Source: Malachius bipustulatus (Eukaryota; Arthropoda; Insecta; Coleoptera; Melyridae). Taken from it: a stretch of 64,000 bases of DNA. The stretch lies in NCBI GenBank assembly GCA_910589415.1, contig OU342639.1, positions 32,310,268-32,374,267 of the forward strand. Direction: 5' to 3'. Below the pieces are notes generated by a model. That model did no database searches, had not been told where the DNA came from, and saw nothing but the letters and a program-made list of their open reading frames with translations. Below, piece by piece: positions 43,501 to 56,540 of this stretch (positions within the stretch are counted from its first letter, which is position 1; each line of letters starts with the position of its first letter). The position numbers were made by a program, and so were the translations under genes.

Positions 43501-46500
43501 GTTTATAGTGAGAGGTACGTTAGGTTTGATTATTTTTAAATGATTTTTTTCCTCCATTTTAAGAATCCAACGTGTAGCTAAGTAGTGTGGATCTATAAAC
43601 AGGGAATAGCGATAGGAGTAGTCATATATTATAGCGTTTTGAATGAAAAAACTGTTGACCGGCAGCCGCTTCATATTCCAATTTTGAATTTTACCCTCCG
43701 ATCCTAATATTTGTATAAAATCAAATTGCTCCGATGTGGGAACACCTTGTTGCAACATGTATTCAACAAAATTTTGCAACGCGCTTTGCCTATATTCCCA
43801 TGTAAAGCATGATAAGTAATTGACCAAGCTACACGATATAAGAATATCGCCAGCTAAATTATCGTAATGTTCTTGTAAATTCGTGCAAATATCTGACCAT
43901 CTTTGTTTCTCCCCCCCTAGTCCCCCAATCAACTTTTGAGCCCTTTTCAGCCGCCTATTACAAAAGTCTACTTCTTTCTGTAAAATTTCTTGCTTCTTCT
44001 GTGCTTCACTTAATAAAGCTTTCAGTTTGGCTAGTTTCTCTTCAATCCTAACCACTTCTTCCTTCTTTTCGTTAAGAACTGCTAATGTTTCCGCATACTC
44101 TCGCTCCGCTTTTTCTAGTTTTCCTTTTTTCGGCGCGACTTCTTTAGCGACTTCATCGTATTTATCAATTGCAATGATCCACTTGCAGAGACCTTCAGCG
44201 GCACTGGATGCTTTCGCTACAACGTGAGGTACAAAATCTTTATGCTGTAAATAATCTTTTCTTATCTTCACCATTATTTCTGGTTTGATGTGGTCTTTAT
44301 CGAACTCTTTAAGGGTCTGCAAGAAGTTCATATCACCGAGGATTCTCTTACTCGGACCCCAGTAGTCGATTATTTTCCGACCAGATGAGGGGTCTGGCAT
44401 TCTGTCAGGTTTCACATCTTTTATAACGCAGATAGCGGCCATTACTAATTTAATTGCATCGGGGGGATTTTTCATGGATTTGACTAAAGTAATGTCTGTT
44501 GGTTTAAGGGTGTTCAAGGCAGAAATGGCGTCTTCCAGGATGGGTATAGCTTGGGCGAGATCGGCCTCGCAGTCTAGTTTTAATTCTTGGGCTGCCACTG
44601 ATTGTTCGTTGGCTATCTTTTCATCAATTCGTACTAGTTCTGATGCCTTTTCCACTTCGATAGTTTCACGGGCGATTTGCTCAGTCATATCTTGAGCTTT
44701 GTTGGTCATTTCTTCTAATTGAGGTTGGTATTCGGCGAGAGATTTTTGCATTTTTAAAATTTGACCTGAAGCGAATAGTAATTTTTCCAAGCCGAAGTTG
44801 TAGCGTCGTTTTAGTTTAAGGAGATCTGTTTGTTTCAATTTCATAATTCTTCGGTAAGATTTTATCATTTCCATGTACGATGTAGAGGTGATATAATTGC
44901 GTAACCTGTATTGTTGGTAAAATTGATTGCATAAGTCGCTGCTACTTCTATGGATGTACTGACATGCTGCTATAACTTTCTCTTTGGTTTCATTCACAAG
45001 CTCGATGTCCTTGAGCCACGTCTCAGCTACACATTGCAAAGCATTTTCCGTCCAGTTTTCGAAAAAGATTTTGTCGCAGCTTTTCAGAAACGATTGGTGT
45101 CTATGCAAGACGCCTGTTTGATAAATAATTGAGCTGAGGCAAAGTAGAACGTGTAGATTTGCCTTGCAACATTTATTGAAGAATAAGAACACTGACGATG
45201 CGTTGATGTCGATGTTTCTGTTACCACCTTGAGCGTTCAGTCTTGAAGTCTCTAAAATTTTTTGTTTTTCTTCTGCTTCGAAGAAGCTTTCTAAGCTATA
45301 GGACGTTAAGAGATGATCTAAATCACTTAAGAATAGTTCTCTTCGTATATCCTCTTCATCTAAAAGAAAAACGGTTTGCTTATTGGCCGCTCCAGCATGA
45401 AAAAGGATGGTTTTAATATCCTGGTTCCAGTCGGTTTTTGAGTAATCGCATTTATCTATGTTAGGCTGGAATATTTGTTTTTGTAATAGTTGAGCAGCCA
45501 GGATTGATGCAGTTTTTCTACCTGAGCCGCTTAAACCTATCAGAACGGAATTGCCACATTTTAGAGATAAAACTCGACATATTTTCGAAACGTGTAATAT
45601 TAAATAATCGAATAAAACTAAGTCAACATTATGTTTGTAGTCTTTCAAAGTACAAATACATAACTCTTTTAAGATCGATAAGGATTTTTCTTCATATTTT
45701 AAATTTTCAACGTTCGGTTTAAGTTCGTCGTACACGCCAAATAATAAATAATCCAACTGAATCTCTTCGCAACTATCATCGTCGCCAGATTTTGGTAGAT
45801 TATCAAAAAGGAGTTCAAATTCTTCTTCGAAACAATTCACCACAGCGTTCTTAACATTTTCTTTGAACATTTTCTTGTCATTTTTAGAAATTATTCTGTC
45901 TCCAAACACTCTTAACATCTCATGCACCCAAAGCTTGGGGAAAACTTTCTTGTTGGTATCAGCGGTTTCTTTTTTCAACAAACTAAATCCATTTATAAAT
46001 TTATTCAAGTCGTAGATGTTGAAAATGTACAAATCATTCTTCGACGTAGGCTTAAAAGTGTCCTTCAAGAAATTATAAACAGTCAACGTCGACGAAATAA
46101 TTATTTTCACGGTACTAATTATATCAGCTGGAAAAGCATTCTTTTTCCATATATACCCGAGTAGGCTACTCAAAATTTTATGAGTGACGTCATTAGAAAA
46201 AGGGTTTATACAGAAAACCGAGAAGTGTCTTATAAACCTTGCACATAAAACTTGATTTTCTCTCAAGGTAGCTGCAGCAATTAAGGCTAGATCGCTTAGT
46301 CTTATCGGGGTATTCGACTTGAAGTCATACCATACGTTGTGGTCTAAATATTGACGAAGAAGTTCAAAAACGGGTTGCGCATTGTATTCATCCACTTTTA
46401 AAGCATTCAAATCATCGATGAATATGGTAGAGATTTTACCATCTGGTGGACCATAGTAGCCTAATTTTTTTTTATTCAACTTGGACATAATTAAATCCTG

Positions 46501-49500
46501 GATCTTCTTAGCAGTATCAGATTTTCTTAACGAAATGAACTCACCTTGATAAGCTCCCTTATCCAAGCGATTGATGAGGAAATCTTGAGCTGTTATCGTT
46601 TTTCCAGTTCCTGTTTCACCAAGAAGTAATAAAGGTATTTTGTTCCTGATATGGAGTTTGAGGAGTAACGAGTATCTGACGGTGTCAATGGTAGGTACCA
46701 TAGTTTGATACGTAAAAGGATACTCTTCAACTTTTTCTGCTTTGATCATTTCTGACCACAATTTCCAGGTCCCCTTACCTTTGTAAATATAACAAAAATC
46801 TAAAATTACCGTCTCTTGAGGTAAACCAATTTCGAGTTTTTCCACCACAGAGGGACAAGTGTGCTCTACTATTTGATTTTTCCAGATCAATTTCAAGTAT
46901 TCGTCAAATTTGTGCTGTGAGTCGACGGTCAAGTTTGAACCCACACCCCATGAGATGGATTGAATAAATGATGCTTGAATCCAGGCTCGGAGATTTTTAT
47001 GATCTTCCTCCTTTCTGCTGGTATCTTGCCAGACATCATCCATGTATAAAATCACCAGTTTTATTGAGTTCTGGACTGAATTGATGGCGTTTAGTTTGTA
47101 AACTTGTTTCAAAGATTTCTTAAAGTTGAGTAGAGGAGGAATAATCCATTCAAATAAATGAGTTATATGGCCACGCCAATCATTAATCCATTCGGATTTA
47201 CAAGAATGTATAATTGATGAAAGCAGACTTTTCCAAAATTCACCATTTTCTTTCATAAAAGTAATTCCACATCTTGACACCTAGAAAAGACATATATTTT
47301 GTATGAATCACCTACAGATCATCAGGTTAGAATACTACAAGAGAAGGTATTTTCGATTTTCTTTGAATTTTGATTTTGACCAATGAAGTTTCATCATTGA
47401 AGATAAATAAATACAAAGAAACCAAACACCCTTGTGTCCTTTTTCATTTTTAATTTACATTGAGTTAGTTTTACTGTTCTTTGACTTTTAATCTTTGTGT
47501 TATTTTGCATATCTTTGTCAAGATAGGTACTCTTTTTAATGATGCCTATAAAATTTGAGAGCTAAAAGAAGTTTGGTCTCGGATGCTGAAATTTCACACA
47601 CGAGAGGTTCTGGACATTCCTACACTGGAATGTCGGACCTGCCATAGACAGCCGAGCCCCCGTAATCTGCCTGTATGCAGTAGGGGGAGGAAAGGTTGTA
47701 ATGATCGATTTTGATCTTTTGAATGTTGTCAGATGTTAAGAAATGTTCGTTTAAGCAAACAAACTCAGGAAATCTCATATGAGAGTACATGACACCCAGA
47801 CTATCATGTCAGTAATGATGGGGTGATAACACGGTTGATGTGAGAGAGTGATGAGAATTTGATGGCTGGATGGGAGGGGAGAAACGCTAGGAGAAGGTGA
47901 GAGTGTGATCTTGAGTTCTACCTTGCCTTCATGAGTTAGCGTTACTTACCGTAGCAGGTGAAGCTTGTAACAGATCCGAAACTTCAAAGATGAGCCTTAA
48001 GTCTTTGGAACCAAATATGACCTCTCCAGAACTAAGACAAAGCTTCCTGTTATCGTCTAGAAAACTATTGAGGTTCTCCACCCATACAGAATCGATAGGG
48101 CCGTCGAATATAATCAAATTGTAGCTATTGACACTGCTTTGGTAATCTCTAAAATACTTAGATATCACTCCATCTGTCCATAGCTCTTTATTTAGGTCAT
48201 AATTGCCGTAGAGTTGTTCGATGGTCATCGACTTGGGATTTATCACTTGGAATGAACTTCTACTGCAGCGACTCTGATGAATATTGCGGATCGCTTTTAA
48301 AATTGTTGTCTTCCCTGAAAATGGCTGGCCTACAACTATAAGGCCATGTCGAACATGAAGCGTGTGGTAGGTTTCCTTGATTTTTTGAAGAATTTCGGTT
48401 GTCGGTTCAATATAAATGTTTTTCAAAAATTTTGAAGATATTTCTTCTAAATTTTCTTCGGTATTTTCTTTGAACTGTATGCTCCCGAAGAGATCTTCTA
48501 GTATCGAATCTGTTATCAACTTATCTTGATGTAACAGCATCGGGGAATATAATTTTAAGATTGCAAGCACAATTGACTGATCTTCGGAAGAACAAGACCT
48601 TGAATCGCATTCTTGGAGTACCGTCTTTAGGCTTCGTATTCCAAAGTCGTAATAGTTTTGAATTGAAAGCCTCTCTGACATAAACCTGAACGCTGTTACC
48701 AGTTTTAGAGCCAATTTCTTAGAATCTTGGTAGCCAGACACGGTAAGTGAAACCTCTGCTATTATTAAAGAATCCGGAACCATCATTGCAACGTTCCTGA
48801 ATAATAACCTTAAATTTTCTGGTAACCTTGACCTCCCCGGATAACCAGGGTTCATAGTGATGCATATGAAGCAAGTTCTTCTTAGACTGATCACATCGTC
48901 GTCGATATTTACAACTTCGCTTTGAGTTCTTATTTGAAGTTGTAAATTTAAAATCATTTGTGAGATTACGGACATGACTTTGACATTAATTCTATTGAAT
49001 TCATCGTAAGTCAACCAACAACCACAGGATGCGATTCCTTTTAAAAATCTGGCAATTATTTTAAAGTCCAAAGAATCGCAGCAACTGAAAACGATACATA
49101 AAATGCCCAGTGTTTTTGCAAGGTCTTTTACTGTTTCAGTTTTGCCAGTTCCAGCAGGTCCAATGGGCGAACCGTATAAATTCATGTGATAAGCACTTAA
49201 AAGAGTTCTATAGCAACGGTCAGTTAGAGGAGTCACGATTAGTTTCCCAGAATTGTTTATATATTCGTTTCCATATTTGATGGACGTGTATAAACAATGG
49301 ACTTGACATTCGTTTTCTATTAAGTAGTACCTTAATTGCGCTAGCCAGGGGAATTCATCTTCATCTTGAATATTCTTGATAAGCAATTCTTCACTCACTG
49401 TCACTCTATGCAAAGCGTCGATGATTAAAGTGTTCAATTTCAGCTTTACAAGATTTATTAATGTAAAGGATTTCCTAAATGATTCAAGAATTTTGAAATA

Positions 49501-52500
49501 GGACACATCGATCTGATAACAATTCTCTATTGTCTTGCGCTTAATGGAGTTGTGCACTTGACCAGTCCACTTTATCCTTGAGACGGTAAGGTAGATTTGT
49601 CCCGGCCAGGTTTTGATACTATCTATGGAAATTTCGTCTTCATTGTGGAAGAAATCCGTTATCAAATGTTTGATTGTGGTACAAATGCTCTCCTCAAGTA
49701 ATTTTAACCAAATTTCCACGCATCCTTTGGCCTTGTCAGTGTCAACACTAATTTTTAAGTTGATATTTTCACCTTCATCACTTTCGATGGAACTTATTAC
49801 GCACTCGTTAACCTCCATTTTCGTAACTGAAGGGAACAAGTTGCTTAAATACGGCTCAATATTGCGCGGTTTTTCTGATTCTGAGAGGATTGCTGTTATT
49901 TCATTGTTGGAGAGGAAATAAAATCTGGGGAAATACTTTCTTGTAATGTCAATATATCGGCACACATTTTTATCCACTACCTCTAGATTCCTTTTACATG
50001 ATTGAAGGATATGTAAAAAGTCTCCATATCCAGCTTGAGTCATAACGTTTGGGTTTTGTTCTATTTCATCAAGATAACACCCCAGCGTATCAAATGTTTC
50101 GTAAAAGAGTTTCGCACCTTCCTCCATTTTCACTGCAACGGTCGCTTCTTTGAATAAACCATAGAAATGTGTTATAGAGGATTTGACCAAAAAATACTCC
50201 TCCACAGTTTGACTGATTTTATGAAGTTTGTTATGGAACTCGGTGACAAGATTTTCATAAGGTTTAAGAAAAACTGCACTTCTCATGTTGAGCACGTTGA
50301 TTAGATGATCATCTATAACTTCTAGGATCTCTTCTGAGTGTACTAGAATTTTTGATTTATTAACTGGATCGACAGAAATGGTGAAATTTATTCTTGACCA
50401 TTGCATTTTCATGGCTTCTAATTTTTGTAAAAGTTCATCCTCTTTAGAAGCACTGATGCTGATTATTTCATACAAATCAACAGTGGCACCGTAATCTCTT
50501 TCTATTAGTCTGCCTAAAGTGGTCCCGGCATTGGGTTCCAAATTATAACCGGCTATTTGTGACATTTCTTTCCAATGTCTTGATTTTAAAGTTGGATTGC
50601 ACATGATTTTAGTTATGTTCATGAAAGATTTGAAATCGCTCAGCTCATGTAGACATTTAGCGCAAAGTTTTAAGGGGGCTGGTAAGTTTAAGATATCAGG
50701 ATCATCTACTGTACCTTTGAACTTGATAACTGAATTTTCTTCTTGGGCACGTCTTATATCATTCCGGTAAGATTTTTGGATTGCTGTTAGCTCCTTTTCA
50801 TACCGTTCAAGTTTCGTGTTTATTGCTTTGTAGCATAAAAATTCGAACTGACCATTTTTCCAAACAGTTAAACTTCGTTGGACTGTTAAACATAAATTTA
50901 ATAAATGGTAAAAGTTGAAGACATATCCTTCTAGTTCTTTGTATTCAGTAAAGACAGATTTTGGGAAGCTCAGCAACACTTCTTCTTGGTTTATCCATTG
51001 TATTTTCTTACTGATTTCTCCAATCATAATCATAAGAGATCCTAGACTGTATAAATAAAAACTGCACGAGTCTACTGAGTCCATGTCGTCTAATTTCCCT
51101 ACCAGCGGATAGACATTCTTAATGTCATCAGTGACTTCTTCTATTATTTTTTGGAGATTATCTTCAGCCTCAAATTTCATCTGATCGAAATTGAGCGCAT
51201 GGCTTGACAAAAGGTCTGGAATAACATCGATCCAATGAATACTAGCAGTATTAAGATCTAAGTGCGTTTTTGTTAAAACTCCTAAAGTGATAAGCTTCAC
51301 CAAGACAGCTAGCGCTTCATAAACTCTTTCAGTTAGATCATTGAACAAGTTATCTCGAACGAAATTTAAGTACTTCCCTATCTCCATTAACTCTTCTGTG
51401 GTCTTTGGTATCTTTTTGGCTCTATATGCAATTAAGCTGAAAGTGGCATTAACGTCGCTAATTTCATATTCATGGCTCGAAGCTAATTTTTCAAAAATAC
51501 TGTCTATTATAAATTTTAATCCGTCACTAATAAAAGTAATGTAAGAGTTCGAAACCAATTTGCCAATTGGAAGGTATTCGTTGTAAGAGATGTAATACAT
51601 CTTGGAGAGGTACGATTTGAAGAATTGAATTTTATCGTAGCCTTCATCAAATTTAACATCGAAGAATTGTTCGCTTCTTCGAGATGAAACGGCTTCGTAT
51701 ATTGGTTGAAACTGCAAATCGAGTTTTTGCACGTATTCTAAAATGGACGCGTAACTGGTTTCAATATTTCTTGTAATACTTTCCAGACATCTTGTAACAA
51801 ATTCTTCGGTGAGGCATAAATAAATATTTTTCGACCGGTGACTTCGAAGTGATTTACCCTTGAAATCTGAAAAATGGGAACCGATCTCGATTATTCGTAA
51901 CGAGTAATTTTTGAACAGTAATATCAAGTCCTCCAATGTTGGTTCGATGACAGGCCTTTCGTTGAAATATAAATTAATCAAAAGATACGGAGTCATATTT
52001 TCTGGCTTGGTCTTTTCTAAGATATCATTGAGACTGTTTTCAATACACTTACTCACGTGCACTGAAAATAAACCAGAACAAATTTTATAAAGATTACATA
52101 ACGTAAGGGTTGTAGCATTTTCATTATATACAAGACATGATATGTGGGTGTAAAAATCTCTAAGACTGCTAGAGGATTGGTCAACGTATTTATCAAATTT
52201 TGCCTTAAGTTCTTGAAAACTTAGTAAACCAGTCGCTGGGAATTCTGCTGGTATGAGTGTATTCGGTAGTTTTGTCATACAATCATTCAAAACGACTCTC
52301 ACTAATGGCCAATAGAGAAACCATGACTTCTCTAAATTTTTCCTCCTCTGTAAATAATTCTTGTAATTTTTACTTCTACCCAGATATTTATATGGTGCTA
52401 TTTTGTAGCGAAATCTGTCATTGTCTGATGACTTGGTTTTGAGATTCACACCAGCTTGATGGGTTACTATAATAAAGTACTCTTGCACCTTAAAATAAAA

Positions 52501-54764
52501 TTTAAACATTAAATTTTGAATAATTAAAAAGTGAAAAAGTCAAAAAGTTGGGTTTTTATTTTCAAAAGTAAAAAGTTAACCGGTATTTCAAAATAACTGT
52601 AATTTTACTGCCGGTTCTTATCTGCAAATCGTAATTCTGAATTATTCAATATACAGTGTGTGTCACAGGCATGCGTACACCCTTTTTTTTCTTTTTTTTT
52701 GGAGATAATTTTTTGAAATTTGGTACGTCGAATATTCTCGATAGAGCGCACTTTTTAGCAGAAAATGGAATTTTTTCCCACATCCGGTTTTTCCGGAAAT
52801 GTTACCAACTTTTTATTTTTAAATGGGACACCCTATATATTATTATATTTTTGGATTCTATACATTTATACGAATCCAACAATACCACATAAGAACCATT
52901 TTAAATGTCAAATTTGTTTTTATTTAATTTTTTATTTCTCAATTATAGTGTGCCATGACTTCAGTTGTGTTCGTCACAGATGCAAAATGGGTACACCAAA
53001 ACGTTCCTTATTAAGAGTACTAGCAGATGGTATCTCGGTACCAATATGGTACCATTTGAAAAAAATGAATCAACCTCAGAAAATCATTCCGGTGCGCATA
53101 ATTTATCCATGAATCACTTAATTTAGTACTTTGAACAAAAATTCGATTTTTCTAGCATTAGATGATCCAATTGGAGTAAAACGAAATAGTCATGGCACAC
53201 TATTATAATTGAGAAATAAAAAGTAAAATAAAAACAAATTTGACATTTAAAATGGTACTTATGTGGTATTGTTGGATTTGTACAAATGTATAGAATCCAA
53301 AAATATAATAATATATAGGGTGTCCCATTTAAAAATAAAAAGTTGGTAACATTTCCGGAAAAACCGGATGTGGGAAAAAACTCAATTTTCTGCTAAAAAG
53401 TACGCTCTATCGAGAATATGCGACGTACCAAATTTCAAAAAATTATCTCCAAAAATAAAGAAAAAAAAGGGGGTGTACCATGCCTGTGACACACACTGTA
53501 TGTATACGCATCAAAGAGTCGTAAACAGCGTTTCTCACCATGGGTTTCTAAAAGTAACGAGGACATAGGAATTGTCACTGCTACCTAATTATGTTCTCCC
53601 AACCCAACTCAAGTCCAAGCGCAATGAAATTGATGTAATGTAGGTAAACAATATGACGTTAGGGACATTTCAGCATTATTGATTTACTGAAGGCTGTTCT
53701 TTTTTCAAAGGAAAGGTTAATTAACAAAAACAAATAACTGAAGTTTATTTATTTGTTTATATTGATCAAATTAATTAAAGCGCTCACGTAAGAGCGAAAA
53801 ACTGCTATAGTTGAAAGTTATTTTCGCAATGGGAGTAATAAGCTCCATGGAATGTCGATGTTGTTCTGTCCGCAATAAAGGAGATTTTTATTTTAACTTC
53901 TTCATTCTTCTTTCGGAAAACTCTGTGGAACTTTTTTCTAGCTCAACCACATTTTTATTGTAATTTTTACGAATTAAACTATTTTTTTGTTATGTAATTA
54001 ACGAGGGTGTTTACTAGTGGAAATAATTGTACCCTGTGATGGAAAAAAATTGGAAATATGTGGAAGCAGGAATGCGAAATATATTAATGTGGGCATCAGG
54101 GAAATAATGAGGAAAGAGTGGATATAATGTGGAAATTTGGGAAATAATATTGAAAAAGTATAAAAAGAGAAGATATTAATTAAGTACCTATCAAACGTGT
54201 AACTAACTGAACACTTTTTCATCGAGTGAACTCTCCTTCGGGGGGTGTTACTCGTGGAATTTTTTTTTTTTTGTACATTATGATGCAAATAACTGGAAAT
54301 ATCTTACAATAAGTGAAAATGTGGATATAACGTGGGAACATTGGAAATAATGCGTGGAAATAGTGGAAATAATGTAAACATGATGTAAATAGTGAAAGAA
54401 AACATAAACAGTGAAAGTAATGAATGAAGGAATTGGGAAAAAAAGTGGAACTAGTGGAAATAATTGTACACTTTTTCAGCGAGAGCTCCCTCGGTAATTA
54501 ATTATATTCTATTGCATTATAAAAAAATTACATAACAAAAACTTTTTGACTTTCTTTTCCTAGATTTAGATCCCAAAAAGTAGTAAGGTACCTCACCTCT
54601 TTGACAATTTTATTCAAGACGTCCTGGTGAATTTTTTCCAATTTTCCTGCTCGCACTTTCTTCAGAATATCTGCTTCCAAAAACCGTGTCATTGGCGTAA
54701 CCGGACATCTTTGAGCAAATTGATCCAGATAAATCTGCTCATCTCTGTTTATTTCATCGTCCAT
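40552..54764 (-). CDS. axonemal inner-arm (single-headed) dynein heavy chain, DNAH3/7/12 group, 3 exons, 3811 aa
   Basis: Exons on the minus strand: 54764-54597, 52488-47950 and 47280-40552, joining KIVKE|VQEYF and ASPAT|VSRCG. The start is the first ATG after an in-frame TGA. Motor of the inner dynein arm. P-loops: AAA1 [10 protein letters not shown] (~1165) with LTYDEFNRI Walker B, AAA2 GQPFSGKTT (~1443), AAA3 GETGTGKT (~1789), AAA4 GLSGSGRKT (~2150). The stalk follows, with a microtubule-binding tip at ~2507-2597 containing KNPPDAIKLVMAAICVIKD and DYWGPSKRILGDMNFL. The C-terminus, with YRTSERKGVISTSGHSSNY and HWIKRGVAIVCQ, points to DNAH3/7/12 rather than DNAH1 or DNAH6. It is shorter than the usual ~4000 aa, mostly at the N-terminus. 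The AAA3 GPPGGGRN-type loop and the AAA4 arginine-rich segment are altered, while AAA1, the main ATPase, is intact. Two introns only, against 43 in the neighbouring dynein. Confidence 0.88.
47281..47949 (-). other. intron 2 of the inner-arm dynein gene
   Basis: Donor GTAAGT and acceptor TTTTCTAG on the minus strand; 669 bp with no coding signal or recognised repeat. Confidence 0.8.
52651..53501. repeat. large foldback element (two ~310-bp arms) in dynein intron 1
   Basis: The left arm 52651-52960 begins ATACAGTGTGTGTCACAGGC and ends near AGTGTGCCATGACT. The right arm 53188-53501 is its near-perfect reverse complement, ending GCCTGTGACACACACTGTAT. The arms include CGGTTTTTCCGGAAATGTTA and a GGGACACCCTATATATT stretch of the kind common in insect repeats. 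The 227-bp centre is unrelated to the arms and has no domain I can name. Confidence 0.85.
54000..54490. repeat. degenerate GTGGAAATAAT-type repeats, duplicated block
   Basis: Loose tandem repeats of GTGGAAAT(A)AT fill the interval. Two halves each contain CTAGTGGAAATAATTGTAC and CACTTTTTCA(T/G)CGAG, suggesting a ~250-470 bp duplication of a simple-repeat tract. It overlaps no exon. Confidence 0.5.
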
Positions 54765-55640
54765 ATCTTCCTTTTGTATATTTCGAGCTGAGGATTGAAT
54801 TTTTCTGCTGGTTTTCGAATCTATTCATGAAATAAACGTCTAATAATCGAGATGCAAGCACGCTAGGTCAGTCAACAACATTGCGAGCGTTTGATCGATA
54901 ACGACATGGAAACAATCGTAACATTGTCCGCTAATGAAGCACCACCTTTACTTCATTTATCTACAAAATATTTAATCTGTGAGCTAGAAATAGTTTATTA
55001 AAGACTGTTTTGAGCGAGATGGAGTAAGAATCCAAGGATTCATGTATGTATGCATGGATAAAAAGAAGTCATCTCTTCCGTTCTCCAATAAGGATGTTCA
55101 GATCTGTCTAGATCTTCCTTCTCTTCTAGGAGTTAATGCGAATCAGTGTTACATCAAAATATAACACAACGTAGGATTCTTGATGTGTTTTGAAACTTTT
55201 TAAAACCTTTTTTTTTAAGATTTCCACAAAAAGTGAGATTGTACTTGATTGCAACAAATTTCAACTATGAAGGGCTCCTGAATGCAGTTGTGCTTTGAAC
55301 GTCGCCGAGTGAGAATTGGTATTGTGTTGGTTCTTGTTTGATTTTTGTGCATTCTGGCGTGCTTTTATAAGAGATAACAGGTGAGTTGATGTACTCACTA
55401 AGTGTCCTATTCCTAAGATAAATAGAGCTAGGATAGCAATAAAGATTTAAGCAATCACGATTATTAATTGATAAAAAAATTATAATTATTAGTAGCCTGT
55501 CTTAAGAATTAGAAGATAATGATCTCATCAAGAGATCTAGTTAGAGTCAAAAGGTCAAAAAGTCATTAATAAATCATGAATAGGCATAGAGTTCAAATCA
55601 GTGAAAGACAGAATCATGATAAGTACTTGTTGAGAGACAA
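54765..55640. other. 5' flank of the inner-arm dynein gene
   Basis: The expected promoter and 5' UTR region of the minus-strand dynein. No TATA box stands out and no other gene is seen. Confidence 0.4.
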
Positions 55641-55699
55641 AGGTTAATTAGTGCTGAAGATGTCTAAATTGCTGAAGCGTTAAGTAGAAATGAGCGTTG

Positions 55700-56050
55700 A
55701 TCGTAGAGTTCTGGTGGGCCTGTGTGACCTGTGCATGTGTTAGCTTGACTCCCTGAGAGAAGGTCTGAGAGCGGCTAGGTGGCCGAAAGCAAGTGATGCC
55801 TGTGTGGTCTGCATGTGTAGACCTGAGAGAAGACCTTAGAGCGGCCCGTGTGGCCTGAGTGACCTGCATGTGTAGGTCAGAGTGGATGCCAGTGTGGCCT
55901 GACTTCGTTCCGGGCGTGAAGGATCGAGAGGATCCTGCCGACCGCCCGCGAGCGACCTTGAGATCGGGAGGACCGAGGTGGGTCCTGGTGACCATAGCGT
56001 GCCTTGGCGCGGAAACCTTGGCAAGGCTACGATCAACGGCTAAATGAGCA
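55700..56050. repeat. GC-rich island with imperfect ~65-80 bp repeats
   Basis: Three imperfect units share TGTGTG(A/G)CCTG, GCATGTGT(T)AG and CTGAGAGAAG(G/A)(T/C)CT. The minus-strand frame across it (55648-56085) is low-complexity, without a recognisable domain, and probably not a gene. Base composition differs sharply from the surroundings, as in inserted element DNA. Confidence 0.5.
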
Positions 56051-56394
56051 AGATGTCTTGAGTCGGGTAACTTCAGCAATGACATTGAACAGTGATTTAC
56101 GTATCTTCAGCAAGGTGATGTCAAAGCTCCAGAGAGAGGCTACCAAGAAGGCATTACTACCTAGGTAGGTACCTATTTATATTTATTTGTTCTCTAATTA
56201 TTGTAGACTGACTTGTTTTTCTTTTTCTTTTTATTAATTTAATGGTATCAGTTTTCAAATTATTATCACACTAATAATAAACAAACGGCGCTGTCTAAAT
56301 CACAAAAATTACATCTTCAATACCTTTTCACTCGTTTTATTTGACTTGACTTATTGATTGACTGATCTAGCAATAGCAATGCTCTCGAGTTCAA

Positions 56395-56490
56395 GTCAGG
56401 ACAGTTAGTAATGCACCCAAGACCCAAGTCAAGTTAGCCACGGTTCGGCCAGCCACACTTTCGGTCAGGAAGAGGAGATTTGTTTAATGT
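56395..56490 (-). repeat. inverted copy of the satellite-array edge
   Basis: Reverse complement of this stretch reads GACCGAAAGTGTGGCTGGCC, then CGTGGCTAACTTGACTTGGG. The far edge of the satellite (60485-60560) reads GCTGGCCGAAGCGTGGCTTA, then TAACTTGACTTGGG. The retrotransposon and the array lie between the two. Confidence 0.65.
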
Positions 56491-56540
56491 CCAGCAAAAA
56501 ATTTTTTTCGTTATTGATGGCTTGAATGGGAATCTTTTTT

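Noticed and set aside
44027..46164. Plus-strand frames of 60-80 codons opposite the inner-arm dynein
   Set aside because: They are shadows of a long conserved coding exon on the other strand.
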